64,000 nucleotides of DNA from Curtobacterium sp. BH-2-1-1 (GTDB taxonomy: Bacteria; Actinomycetota; Actinomycetes; Actinomycetales; Microbacteriaceae): positions 2,046,001 through 2,110,000 of the forward strand of contig NZ_CP017580.1 of the NCBI RefSeq assembly GCF_001806325.1. The letters run 5' to 3'. The translations under genes were made by a program, and so were the position numbers. A model generated the notes under the pieces. The model was not told where the DNA came from. It made no database searches and was given only the letters and a program-made list of their open reading frames with translations. Below, piece after piece: positions 16,701 to 23,727 of this stretch; within the stretch, counting starts at the first letter, position 1; every line of letters begins with the position of its first letter.

Positions 16701-18086
16701 GACGCGCGCGCCCAGCGTCTCGGCGTCGTTGCCGATCGCGATGACGGCGTCCTGCCCGAACCCCGGTCGCGCCTGTGGCACCCAGCGCAGCCAGGCCCAC
16801 TCGTCGGCGGACTGCGCGTCGGTGAGCACCACGAACTGGGTGTCCCGCGGGCTCTGCAGCACCGCGAGCTGCGCCACGAGCCACGACGTGAGGTGCCTGG
16901 TGTGCTCGTCGCGTCCGGCGACACCGACCACCCCGTGCTCGCCGAGGTCGACCACGACCGGCACGTCCTCGGCCAGCTTGTCGACCGCCCGCCGGTGCTC
17001 CAGCGCTGCCGGGTCCTCGAGCACGACGCCCGACGGCACGTCCGCCGTGCCGACGCGCAGCGTGAGGTAGTCGGGGTCGGTCCGCCGACGCTCCCACAGC
17101 CGGGCGCGACGGCGCAGGGCGATGTCGAGCACCGTCGCCGGATCGGGCGCGCTGGTGCGTGACTCGCGCTGGTACCGGACCACTGCCTCCAGGGCGTCCG
17201 CCTCGACCGCCTTCTTCGTCTCCTCGTACTCGGCCACCCGCTGCCGGTGCGTCTTCTTGCCGTTGCGGCGGTCCCACCAGGCGTTGCCGAACATGATGAT
17301 CGGCGACATGAGGCCGAAGGCCAGGTACGCGACGTTGTGGAAGATCGAGATCATCACGGCCGCCATGCCGAGCGGCGCGAGCGCCGCGATGATCGGGATG
17401 GAGCGGCGCGACTGCTGCCCCGGCGCGGCCGGCAGCTTGAAGACCGTCGGCGTCTCCTCCGGCAGCAGGCGCGGCGGCCGGGTGTAGTCGAGCGTCCCGC
17501 CACCTGGTGTCAGCGTGATCGCCGCCCGGTCGGCGTCCGGGACCGCGACCGACAGCAGCGTGTCGCCGATCGTGACGACGCTGCCGGGCTCGACGGACGT
17601 CTCCTCGTCGAGCTCCGTGCCGTCGAGGAGGACGCGCGAGCCGCGCGTCGGGATGATCGAGAACCGCCGGTTGAGGTCGAGGCGCAGGATCGCCGCGTAC
17701 TCCGGGGCGGTGCGGTCCGGCAGGTGCACCGTGGCGTCCGGAGCGGAACCGACGTGTGCGATGCCCGCGTCCAGCACCACGACCGTGCCGGCTCCGGGCC
17801 CGCCCACGATGCGGACGCTCGGCAGGTCGGCCGGCAGCGGGAGGACCGGCGCGGGGGCGCCGAAGGTCAGGCGGGACCCCTCGAGCAGGACACCGTCACC
17901 GAGCCGGGCGTGCGGGGTCGTCGGGACGGCGTCGACCGCGACCTCGACGATGGACTCGGCGCTCAGGCCGAAGCGACGGGCGACGATCTCGACGACCCCG
18001 CCGAGGACGGTGTCCTCGTCGCACTCGACCACGAAGTCCGCGGTGGCGTCGGTCGGCAGGTGGGTCGCGGTGAACGTCAGGCGCAC
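13716..18086 (-). CDS. essC: Type VII secretion motor ATPase, EssC/EccC-like with FHA domain
   Basis: 1456 residues, the membrane ATPase that drives type VII secretion. Order: N-terminal ubiquitin-like or linker region, FHA domain (about 70-160, GGPGAGTVVVLDAG onward), two close membrane helices (about 229-275), then three FtsK/SpoIIIE-type ATPase modules. Module 1 is intact: Walker A GTTGSGKS near 645 and Walker B LLIVIDEF near 758. Modules 2 and 3 have arginine for the Walker A lysine (GAPRSGRS near 990; GPAKSGRS near 1280), which suggests they bind substrate signals or ATP without fast hydrolysis, as in EssC. The single chain with FHA resembles Firmicutes EssC more than the split mycobacterial EccCa/EccCb. 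GTG 18086 is chosen because the family begins with the RLTFT strand; the upstream frame is shadow-like. Confidence 0.92.
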   Translation of the reverse strand: MRLTFTATHLPTDATADFVVECDEDTVLGGVVEIVARRFGLSAESIVEVAVDAVPTTPHARLGDGVLLEGSRLTFGAPAPVLPLPADLPSVRIVGGPGAGTVVVLDAGIAHVGSAPDATVHLPDRTAPEYAAILRLDLNRRFSIIPTRGSRVLLDGTELDEETSVEPGSVVTIGDTLLSVAVPDADRAAITLTPGGGTLDYTRPPRLLPEETPTVFKLPAAPGQQSRRSIPIIAALAPLGMAAVMISIFHNVAYLAFGLMSPIIMFGNAWWDRRNGKKTHRQRVAEYEETKKAVEADALEAVVRYQRESRTSAPDPATVLDIALRRRARLWERRRTDPDYLTLRVGTADVPSGVVLEDPAALEHRRAVDKLAEDVPVVVDLGEHGVVGVAGRDEHTRHLTSWLVAQLAVLQSPRDTQFVVLTDAQSADEWAWLRWVPQARPGFGQDAVIAIGNDAETLGARVAEIGQLIDARQRAMRESNVRGIPGPDVVVVLDGARRLRALPGLIRILKEGPAVGVRAICIEEEARLLPEECSVVVTVGPERIRVAAQRQATVTDVRPDRIPDGWFETVARAVAPMVDADDESDAGGLPSSSRLLDVMLLEPPTARAITGKWNVRARTTEVVVGESLDGPFAFDLRRDGPHGLVAGTTGSGKSELLQTIVASLAATNTPEGMNFVLIDYKGGAAFRDFAPLPHTVGMVTDLDTHLVERALESLGAELRRREHLLADAAAKDIEDYVDRLVRGEPLPPMPRLLIVIDEFASLVRELPDFVTGLVNIAQRGRSLGIHLILATQRPTGVVSNDIRANTNLRIALRVTDSSESTDVIDAGDAAQIQKSTPGRGYIRLGAGALLPFQAGRVGGRRPGLSTGRKQVWAGAVSWSSLGTTPPAPPKSKELQAEERTDLQELVGAVAEAATELGGPAPYRPWLDALPETLLFTDLNDRAWELDDSSTTDARVGPLPFALQDFPAEQAQRVRSLDLDSDGHLYVVGAPRSGRSQVLRTIAAAVARNTSAADVHVYALDCGNGALLPIQALPHAGAVVQRVQTERAQRLLTKLTQELARRQQVLADGGFASIVEQRAAAVVPADRLPHIVFMLDRWEGFVGSLGELDHGAPTDQVMTLLREGASVGIHLVVTGDRQLLSSRMATLVEDKLVLRLSDRGDYGLASLNPRKLPEQVPDGRAFASESATETQIALLAAAGTGQSQAAAITALATFATERDRAVERARRPFRVDQLSGPVPFDRAWEMRDDDAALFGLVGIGGDDLTAIGPDLAAAGSFVVGGPAKSGRSSVLLSIARSVLREGGEIVLVTPRQSPLRALASEPGVLGAHEGVDVTEADLAPLFDGQPGRRVLVIDDAELVKDAPAKSWLQGFVKSAADNGQAIVAAGLTAEFGVGFTGWQVDMKRRRSGALLSPQAITEGDLLGMRLPRSSIVERVQVGSALVHLGDGELVSVQVPVP

Positions 18087-18232
18087 GCGGCACCTGCCAC
18101 GTCGTGGGTCCTGGTCGTCGCGGAGCACCCCGTCGAGGCCCCCCGCAGCGTCGTGCTGCCGCTCATGGGTCGATTCTCGCAGGTTCCTGCGACGTGCAGG
18201 CCGGGTTGCGTCCGGCTTGTGGATGGGCGGTC

Positions 18233-18247
18233 GGACTGGAGGCGCGG
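18233..18247 (+). repeat. Copy of 15-bp dispersed element upstream of essC
   Basis: GGACTGGAGGCGCGG, 14 of 15 identical to the element and identical to the arm at 51786-51800. It stands alone here, between essC and the divergent gene at 18322. Confidence 0.55.
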
Positions 18248-18308
18248 TGCAGGGGAACGGGCTCTGCTCACCCATGCGTGCGGTTGCGGGCTCAGCGAGG
18301 CGGGTCGC

Positions 18309-18314
18309 TATCCT
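18309..18314 (+). promoter_or_regulatory. -10 box TATCCT, leaderless gene
   Basis: TATCCT ends seven bases before GTG 18322; no Shine-Dalgarno sequence is present. Confidence 0.5.
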
Positions 18315-18321
18315 TCGTGCT

Positions 18322-18945
18322 GTGCACGGCGCCCCACCGGAGATCCTGGAGTTCAGTCCGGTGCAGCTCTCCAAGTGGCGGATCATCTTCGGCGGTCTGG
18401 GGCCGACAGCGCTCTGTGCACTGATCGGCGGCATCGTCGTGCTCTTCCCTGCTGGCAGGAGCGCCGCGATCGGCCTGGCGTTCTACGGTGCGCTCTACGC
18501 GGTCATGGTGTGGCCGGCGATCGGCCTCGCCGTGTGGCAACGCAGGGTCGCGACGATCCGGATCACCGACGATGCGGTCGAGTTCCGAGGGATCGTCCGG
18601 CGCCGACTCCTCCCGCGGGACGCGGACCTTCGCTGCCTTCGCTCGGCGTTCGACAACTGGCCCGCCAACGAGATCCTCTTCATCGTCCACGGCGGCCGTA
18701 GGAGGCGTCGGATCAGGATCGACTCCTGGAACTGGACCACCCCGAGGATCCGCGAGATCAGCGGGGTGCTGCGTGCCCGGACGCGGTTGCCGAGCAAGGG
18801 GAAGAAGATCGAGCAGCTGGTACCGGGCGCCACCCGCTACTGGGAGCGGTCGATCGTGAAGCTCTTCGCGCTCATCTTCGCGGGGTGTTTGTTGGCGATC
18901 ATCGCGGTCGTCATCGTGTTCGGGTTCATCATCCCGATGGGGTGA
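18322..18945 (+). CDS. Membrane protein with PH-like middle, unknown function
   Basis: 207 residues. Two hydrophobic helices at about 22-42 and 46-66 (IFGGLGPTALCALIGGIVVL; IGLAFYGALYAVMVWPAIGL) precede a short beta-rich soluble part (about 70-125, VATIRITDDAVEFRGIVRRR) that resembles bacterial PH-domain-like modules. One more helix lies at the C-terminus (about 180-203). GTG 18322 is chosen for the -10 box seven bases upstream; ATG 18274 is in frame but would include a run-through region with no support. It sits alone on the plus strand inside the secretion locus, between essC and the minus-strand operon, so a link to secretion is possible but unproven. Confidence 0.78.
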   Translation: MHGAPPEILEFSPVQLSKWRIIFGGLGPTALCALIGGIVVLFPAGRSAAIGLAFYGALYAVMVWPAIGLAVWQRRVATIRITDDAVEFRGIVRRRLLPRDADLRCLRSAFDNWPANEILFIVHGGRRRRRIRIDSWNWTTPRIREISGVLRARTRLPSKGKKIEQLVPGATRYWERSIVKLFALIFAGCLLAIIAVVIVFGFIIPMG

Positions 18946-18987
18946 CACCGCACCGCGCAGCGTCTGGACATCTGTCCCGACGGGTCG

Positions 18988-19233
18988 TCATCGTCCGCCA
19001 CGCGCTCGACGGGATGACCGCAGGTGGCGGCTCCCGATGCTGACGCCGACGACCAGCGCGAACGCCCACACGATGTACCGGATGAGCCACGCGGTCGGTC
19101 CGTCCCAGGGGCCCGTGTCGTACTTGCCTCCTGGGAGGAGTGAGACGCCGACACCGATCGCGAGCACGATCACCGTGTCACGGGCGAATGCGACCCAGCG
19201 GCGTCCGGGCGTGAGGGGGCGTCGTCGTGTCAT
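18988..19233 (-). CDS. Small two-helix membrane protein
   Basis: 81 residues. Helix 1 is about residues 17-33 (DTVIVLAIGVGVSLLPGG), helix 2 about 45-62 (IRYIVWAFALVVGVSIG). Both ends are basic (MTRRRPLTPGRR; RHLRSSRRARGGR), so the two termini are probably cytosolic. ATG 19233 has a good ribosome site (AAGGAAG). Last gene of the minus-strand secretion operon, 34 bases after the preceding stop. Small basic two-helix proteins occur in other secretion loci, but no family is recognised. Confidence 0.75.
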   Translation of the reverse strand: MTRRRPLTPGRRWVAFARDTVIVLAIGVGVSLLPGGKYDTGPWDGPTAWLIRYIVWAFALVVGVSIGSRHLRSSRRARGGR

Positions 19234-19267
19234 GGCTTCCTTGGTGGTGCGGTTGTCGTCATTGACG

Positions 19268-19852
19268 TCATTGGGAGTCCGGGTTGAGCACCAGCCCGAG
19301 CGCGAACTGATCGACCAGTGGCGCAGCGAACGACTCGTCAGCACGTTTCGGGATGAAGGTGGTCAACACCGCGGTCAGCGGATCGGGCAGCTGCGCGATC
19401 GGCTGCACCCAGCGGATCGTCGTGGCCGGGACCGCACGGCGCACGAGTGAGCGTCCTGGTGTTTTCGCCCGGTCGAGGATGCGCGTGGCCGGGCCGAGCG
19501 CCGTCACGCAGGTCGACACATCGGGATCGCCGGTTCGTCCGGCGAGCGGGAGCAGTGCGTCGTCGACCGCCTGGGCAGCAGAATCCAACCCAGGGAAGTA
19601 CTGGATGACCGTGTACGCGAGTACCTCGACCGTCGGAGCGTCCGTCGTCAGGACGAAGAAGTCGTGGGCATCGACCTCGTTCCGCAATTGCGCCAGTTTG
19701 GTCATGGTCGATTCGAGCGACGATTCCAGGCGCTTCGGGACCGGCCGCTGGAGGTGACTGATCACGTTCGCTGTCGCGGCGCGCCCGGTGGTGGTCGGGT
19801 CGCCCTCGATGAACTTCGTCCAGGCGTTGACGTAGTCGAATTCGAGTCCCAT
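19268..19852 (-). CDS. Secretion-locus paralogue A, unknown family
   Basis: 194 residues, no signal peptide or membrane segment. It shares a layout with the genes at 19909 and 20579: N-terminal AWT near residue 10, a charged helix, then a strand pair like DFFVLTTDAPTVEVLAYTVIQYFPG, a G-x-ATRIL strand, an IRW strand and TFIPK near the C-terminus. ATG 19852 has a ribosome site (GGAGAG). The three genes lie in tandem and are clearly duplicated and diverged. Cytosolic location and the position in a type VII locus suggest a substrate chaperone, adaptor or immunity role. This is inference only. Confidence 0.82.
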   Translation of the reverse strand: MGLEFDYVNAWTKFIEGDPTTTGRAATANVISHLQRPVPKRLESSLESTMTKLAQLRNEVDAHDFFVLTTDAPTVEVLAYTVIQYFPGLDSAAQAVDDALLPLAGRTGDPDVSTCVTALGPATRILDRAKTPGRSLVRRAVPATTIRWVQPIAQLPDPLTAVLTTFIPKRADESFAAPLVDQFALGLVLNPDSQ

Positions 19853-19908
19853 CAGGTGCTCTCCGTCCTCGGTTGCCCGGTCACTTCGGCAGTCCTCAGC
19901 GACGACGC

Positions 19909-20484
19909 TCACGCCCAATCGACACGCACGTCGCGCAGAAGCTCGTCGAGCATGGGCCGAGCGAGGACGCTGTCGTTCTCGTCGCGGACGAAGAACGACA
20001 CGACCACCGTGAGCTCGTTCAGGCCGTCGACGATGGGGATGATCGCACGAACGACCTGCATCACCGGCCGCCCCCGGCCGCCGGCGCTGCGTTCCCGCAT
20101 CTCCACGAGCGTTGCTCTGCCGAGGGGCAGATCCAGTGTCCCGACACTGGCGTCGCCGATGCCGGACGCCCGCGGTGCACGAGCGTCGTCGATGAAGGTG
20201 TCCGCGCGGTCGACACCGGCGACGGTGTGCACGACCGCGTACGCGATCGCTCGGACCGTCGGTGCCGTGGTCGAGAGCACGAAGCAGGTCTCCGCCTTCG
20301 CCGCGGTCTGGAAAGCGGCGATGTCGCGCACGACCGTTCGGAGCACAGTGCGTTCTCGACGCTTCGGCCGCTGCTTCGCCTGCGCGAGAGCGTGCTCCAC
20401 CGCTGCGTCGGTGACCTCGTCGATCGCACCCTCGTCGTCGAGCAGCGTCCAGGCGCGGTTGTAGTTCCACAGCAAGCGAATCAA
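19909..20484 (-). CDS. Secretion-locus paralogue B, unknown family
   Basis: 191 residues. Conserved with its two neighbours: NRAWTLL near residue 9, an R/K-rich helix (KQRPKRRERTVLRTVV), the core CFVLSTTAPTVRAIAYAVVH (about 68-87), LGRATLVEMRERS, and VVSFFVRDEN. The start is TTG 20484, read from the GAGGGG ribosome site six bases upstream. The spacing to its neighbours (94 and 56 bases) is wider than elsewhere in the operon. Function unknown; see the paralogue at 20579. Confidence 0.82.
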   Translation of the reverse strand: MIRLLWNYNRAWTLLDDEGAIDEVTDAAVEHALAQAKQRPKRRERTVLRTVVRDIAAFQTAAKAETCFVLSTTAPTVRAIAYAVVHTVAGVDRADTFIDDARAPRASGIGDASVGTLDLPLGRATLVEMRERSAGGRGRPVMQVVRAIIPIVDGLNELTVVVSFFVRDENDSVLARPMLDELLRDVRVDWA

Positions 20485-20578
20485 TCAAGTCCCCTCGTTG
20501 CACCGCACGCGACCGCTCGAGGCATCGCGGTCGGTGTTCGGTCTGTGACCCGGACGCCGCCGTGCTCAGCAACCGGAC

Positions 20579-21145
20579 TCATCGCGCCGAGACATCCTGT
20601 ACGAGCCGATCGATCATCGGCAGCGCGACAGGCAGGTAGAGCTCGTCGGGGATGAAGGACGACTGCGCAACAGCCAGGTCGTGTCCGTGGCTGTCGATCC
20701 GGATGATCCACCGCACGATCGTCTGCAGACTGGACTTGCGACCTTCACCGATCCGCTCACGCGTCAGTATGCGGGTTGCTTCCCCGACCGCGAGTTGGTG
20801 ACGACTCACGTCCGCGTCACCGAGGCCAGAGGGCCTCGAGGCGAGAGCGCTCTCGACGAACTCGTCCACGAGGTGCGCTCCCGGCGACGAGTGCACGAGC
20901 GTGTAGGCGATCACCTGCACTCTCGGCGTGGTGCTGCAGAGCGCGAAGCAGGACTCGGCCCGGACCTCGTCCTGCAGCCGCGCCAAGTCTTCCATCCGCG
21001 AGCGAACCGATGACCGCTCTCGTCGCGTCACCTTCTGCTGAGCCTGCGCCACGGCTTCGCTCGTGGCCAGATCTGCGACCATCTCAGGATCGCCGTGTTC
21101 CAGCAGCGTCCAAGCCCGACTGTATGAGTACAGGACCTCGGTCAT
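20579..21145 (-). CDS. Secretion-locus paralogue C, unknown family
   Basis: 188 residues. Nearest to paralogue B: SRAWTLLEHGDPE at the N-terminus, TRRERSSVRSRMEDLARLQ, core CFALCSTTPRVQVIAYTLVH, GEATRILTRERIGEG, VRWIIRID and SSFIPDE. ATG 21145 overlaps the stop of the membrane protein upstream by four bases, so the two are translationally coupled. The conserved core strand pair and the C-terminal acidic motif suggest one alpha-beta fold of about 190 residues. Resemblance to LpqN- or EspG-like folds cannot be shown by eye. Confidence 0.82.
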   Translation of the reverse strand: MTEVLYSYSRAWTLLEHGDPEMVADLATSEAVAQAQQKVTRRERSSVRSRMEDLARLQDEVRAESCFALCSTTPRVQVIAYTLVHSSPGAHLVDEFVESALASRPSGLGDADVSRHQLAVGEATRILTRERIGEGRKSSLQTIVRWIIRIDSHGHDLAVAQSSFIPDELYLPVALPMIDRLVQDVSAR

Positions 21146-22614
21146 TCGTCACCTCTCTGCGCCCCGGTACGAAGCCACCGGACGAATCCGAGCGGCCGGT
21201 GGCCGCGTTCGGCCAGCCGCCTTCGGCTCATGAGCCAACTGCCGATGACGAAGGCACCGGCGAAGAGCGCTGCGTCGATGGCGCCCAACCAATTGTCTCT
21301 GTGGAGAAACCACCCGAAGAGGGCTCCGCCAGCAAGGACGGCGATCGCAATGTTCCGCTGGCCCCGAGTCGGGAACCGCCCTGGAGTCGGTGCCTGGTCT
21401 TGGACGTGTCGGGCGACGGGGATCCGGGTTGCAGACTCGATGATGATGGTCGCGAACACGGCGACGACCACCGCTATCGCGAGCACCCATCCGATGATGC
21501 GCAGGGGCAGCGCCTCCTCAGTCATCGGCACGGACGCAACCATTCCGCAGAAGAACGCTGCCCCAGCGACCAGGGGTATCGGCTGGACCCCGAGCCGACC
21601 GTTGGCGAGTGACTCGACCGAGATCGACCTGCTCCGTTGCGGATCGAGGCTCCTGCTCGCAGCCCATTCCGTGGTCGAAGTCGAGGAGGTCAGGATTCCG
21701 CGACCCGTGAGCCACTCCCACAGCTCCGACCGCCGAACCTCATCCGGGAACCACGCCCACGCCGGAAGTTGCGCGCGGATGGTCCCCGTACCGTCGCGGA
21801 GCACGGCGGCAGCGCCGTATTCACCTTGAACGAACTCTGCGCGGCGGAGAGCCGCGTCGCCTGAACCGGCCTGGTCGACCGACAGCAACTGCTCGGCACC
21901 TTGACCGTCGCGGAGCACGACGAGCTCGTCCCGGAGACCGATGCAAGCCGTCCTACGGAACCACGAAGGACCGTCCGCCGGTGCGATGCCGTGGTCTTCG
22001 ACGCGCTTGCGCCGGACACGTCCAGACAACGCGACGAACACTGCCGTCGCGAGCCCCAGGAGGACGGTAGTCTTGATCGCGACCCAGACAGCGTCGGAAT
22101 CGGGCCCGTTCATCAGCGTGGTGACCAAGGGTCCGTAGACGACGGCGAGGAACGCGAGACCACCGCCGATCACGATGGCCGTCATCAAGGCTGTCGAGCG
22201 GGCTGCGCGGTGACCCGCGGGCCGAACCAGATTCGCCTCTCGTACCAGAGCTCCGACACTGCTTTCGTCATGACGCGGGAAACGTTCGAGGAGCACGCTC
22301 AGCCCACTTGACCGCAAGGCAAGCTCCCTTGACGTCACCGTGACCGGCTCCATCCACCAGTCGTCGACAGCAAGCAGCCATGATCCGTTGTCACCACTGA
22401 GCAGGATGCCTCCGTTGCCAGCTGTCAAGGACACTGTCGGGGGGAGTTCGGTCCAATCGATGAACGTCGCGTTGCGGAGCGTCGAGGTGACGTTCCGGCG
22501 GCCCCGGTCCGACTCCGCGACCAAGGCGTCGTCCACCAGCCACAGTTGGCGTGTGTCGAAACGCGCAGCCCATCGATCGCTGGTCAACGCGGCTCGGGCG
22601 AGCGGCTCAGTCAT
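21142..22614 (-). CDS. Six-helix membrane protein of the secretion locus
   Basis: 490 residues. A soluble N-terminal part (about 1-140) precedes helices at about 143-163 and 177-196. Then come a second soluble part (about 205-340), helices near 345-362 and 372-392, and a final pair near 417-433 and 445-463. Lysine and arginine cluster on the same side of each pair, so the soluble parts are probably cytosolic. It is not recognisably EccB, EccD, EccE, EssA or EssB, but its place next to WXG100-family genes and between coupled genes makes it the best candidate for a membrane channel component partnering EssC. ATG 22614 overlaps the preceding stop by eight bases. Confidence 0.82.
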   Translation of the reverse strand: MTEPLARAALTSDRWAARFDTRQLWLVDDALVAESDRGRRNVTSTLRNATFIDWTELPPTVSLTAGNGGILLSGDNGSWLLAVDDWWMEPVTVTSRELALRSSGLSVLLERFPRHDESSVGALVREANLVRPAGHRAARSTALMTAIVIGGGLAFLAVVYGPLVTTLMNGPDSDAVWVAIKTTVLLGLATAVFVALSGRVRRKRVEDHGIAPADGPSWFRRTACIGLRDELVVLRDGQGAEQLLSVDQAGSGDAALRRAEFVQGEYGAAAVLRDGTGTIRAQLPAWAWFPDEVRRSELWEWLTGRGILTSSTSTTEWAASRSLDPQRSRSISVESLANGRLGVQPIPLVAGAAFFCGMVASVPMTEEALPLRIIGWVLAIAVVVAVFATIIIESATRIPVARHVQDQAPTPGRFPTRGQRNIAIAVLAGGALFGWFLHRDNWLGAIDAALFAGAFVIGSWLMSRRRLAERGHRPLGFVRWLRTGAQRGDE

Positions 22615-23080
22615 CGAACCTGATTATCGCAGCCAGTTGATCGACGATGGCGATCACGGCCTCCACATTGACTGCTTCCATCGACTCCGTCGAGAGGACC
22701 GCGATCGAGTCCGCGACGTGCCACGACCAGGAAGCATGCGTTGCGACGACCATCCCACGCTCGGGGAAGGGCTGGGGGAACCGTTGGACGAGCCGGAGAG
22801 CGGGGCCGGCGTGAGTCTGGATGATGCGTTCGTCGGGATCTTCGAGCACATCTGAAGCGCGGAGCCCCCGACGCACCTCACCCGGGCTGCGTCCGTCGAG
22901 CGGAACGACCCTGCCCACCAGCCATCCGATCGGACCACGGCGTTCGTCCACGACGAGCCATGCGGCGTTCGCTGCGCCGCTCAGAAGCAGTTCGGCGAGC
23001 GGATCCAAGTCATGTTCGCCGTCGCGGACGAGTGGAAGTGGAACCAGGGCGGGCGTGTCTGGCCAGCGAATCGAGATCAT
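22607..23080 (-). CDS. Small cytosolic protein of the secretion locus, unknown family
   Basis: 157 residues, no membrane segment. The C-terminal half (GPALRLVQRFPQPFPERGMVVATHASW...VEAVIAIVDQLAAII) has the same strand-strand-helix ending as the protein encoded at 23077, suggesting a related fold with a different N-terminal half. ATG 23080 overlaps the upstream stop by four bases. It is part of one coupled run with its neighbours on both sides. Confidence 0.8.
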   Translation of the reverse strand: MISIRWPDTPALVPLPLVRDGEHDLDPLAELLLSGAANAAWLVVDERRGPIGWLVGRVVPLDGRSPGEVRRGLRASDVLEDPDERIIQTHAGPALRLVQRFPQPFPERGMVVATHASWSWHVADSIAVLSTESMEAVNVEAVIAIVDQLAAIIRFDD

Positions 23081-23727
23081 GCGGTCGTCCAGGCGAATCC
23101 GCTCATCAGGATGTCGAAATGTGCCACCCGCTGATCAACGAAGTCGGTGCCGACTCCTCGGAACGAGACGACGACGAATGTCCCTGACTCATCCGGCACT
23201 CTGATGAGGTATTCGACGCGAGTCTGGTCGAGCGTTCCTGCTGCGTCCTCATCGCCTCGCAGGGCGCTCGTGTAGGCAAGGAGTCCGTCCGGCGTCGTCG
23301 TGTCGCCCGAAGCGCCCGCGAGCGTCGAAGAGATGCTGTCTCGCGTACGGACCGCCGGACCCGCTGGCAGCTCGATCAGATCGCCGCCCAGGCCCGCGGC
23401 GAGGTCGTCGGAACGCAGCTCAGCAACCTTCGGCCCGAGGTACGCGGCCGTGACGGTGATCATCATGTTCGCCCGGTAGCCGCCGAACTGCCCATCGAAA
23501 AAGAAGACGTCAGCCGTACCGATGTCACGCAGACCGGAGAGGGCGCGTTCGATGTCGCGTTCTGCTCTCTGGCGAGCGACAACCCGATCTCGTTCAGGCA
23601 GGTCCGAGCGCTTCGCGAGCATGGGGATGTGCCGCTCGACGAACCGTTGAGCCATCGACGGTCCAGCGTCTGCGGTCCGGTAGCGGTACCACCCGTCAGG
23701 CGTCAGGAAGCGGTAGGCCGTCGTCAC
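23077..23727 (-). CDS. Secretion-locus accessory protein, distant relative of the paralogue set
   Basis: 216 residues from GTG 23727, which overlaps the stop of the substrate gene upstream as GTGA; longer starts are open but lack this coupling. Sequence: YRFLTPDGWYRY near the start, a long charged helix (VARQRAERDIERALSGLR), a strand pair (DVFFFDGQFG, NMMITVTAAYL), then VEYLIRVPDESGTFVVVSFRG and a final helix. This order of elements (GW motif, helix, two strands, loop, two strands, helix) parallels the three 190-residue paralogues downstream, although identity is low. Being directly coupled to the WXG-type substrate it may be that substrate's chaperone or, if the substrate is toxic, its immunity protein. 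Confidence 0.82.
   Translation of the reverse strand: MTTAYRFLTPDGWYRYRTADAGPSMAQRFVERHIPMLAKRSDLPERDRVVARQRAERDIERALSGLRDIGTADVFFFDGQFGGYRANMMITVTAAYLGPKVAELRSDDLAAGLGGDLIELPAGPAVRTRDSISSTLAGASGDTTTPDGLLAYTSALRGDEDAAGTLDQTRVEYLIRVPDESGTFVVVSFRGVGTDFVDQRVAHFDILMSGFAWTTA

Noticed and set aside
13695..17162. 1155-residue open frame on the plus strand opposite essC
   Set aside because: Shadow frame of a high-GC gene, rich in R, G, H; no domain.
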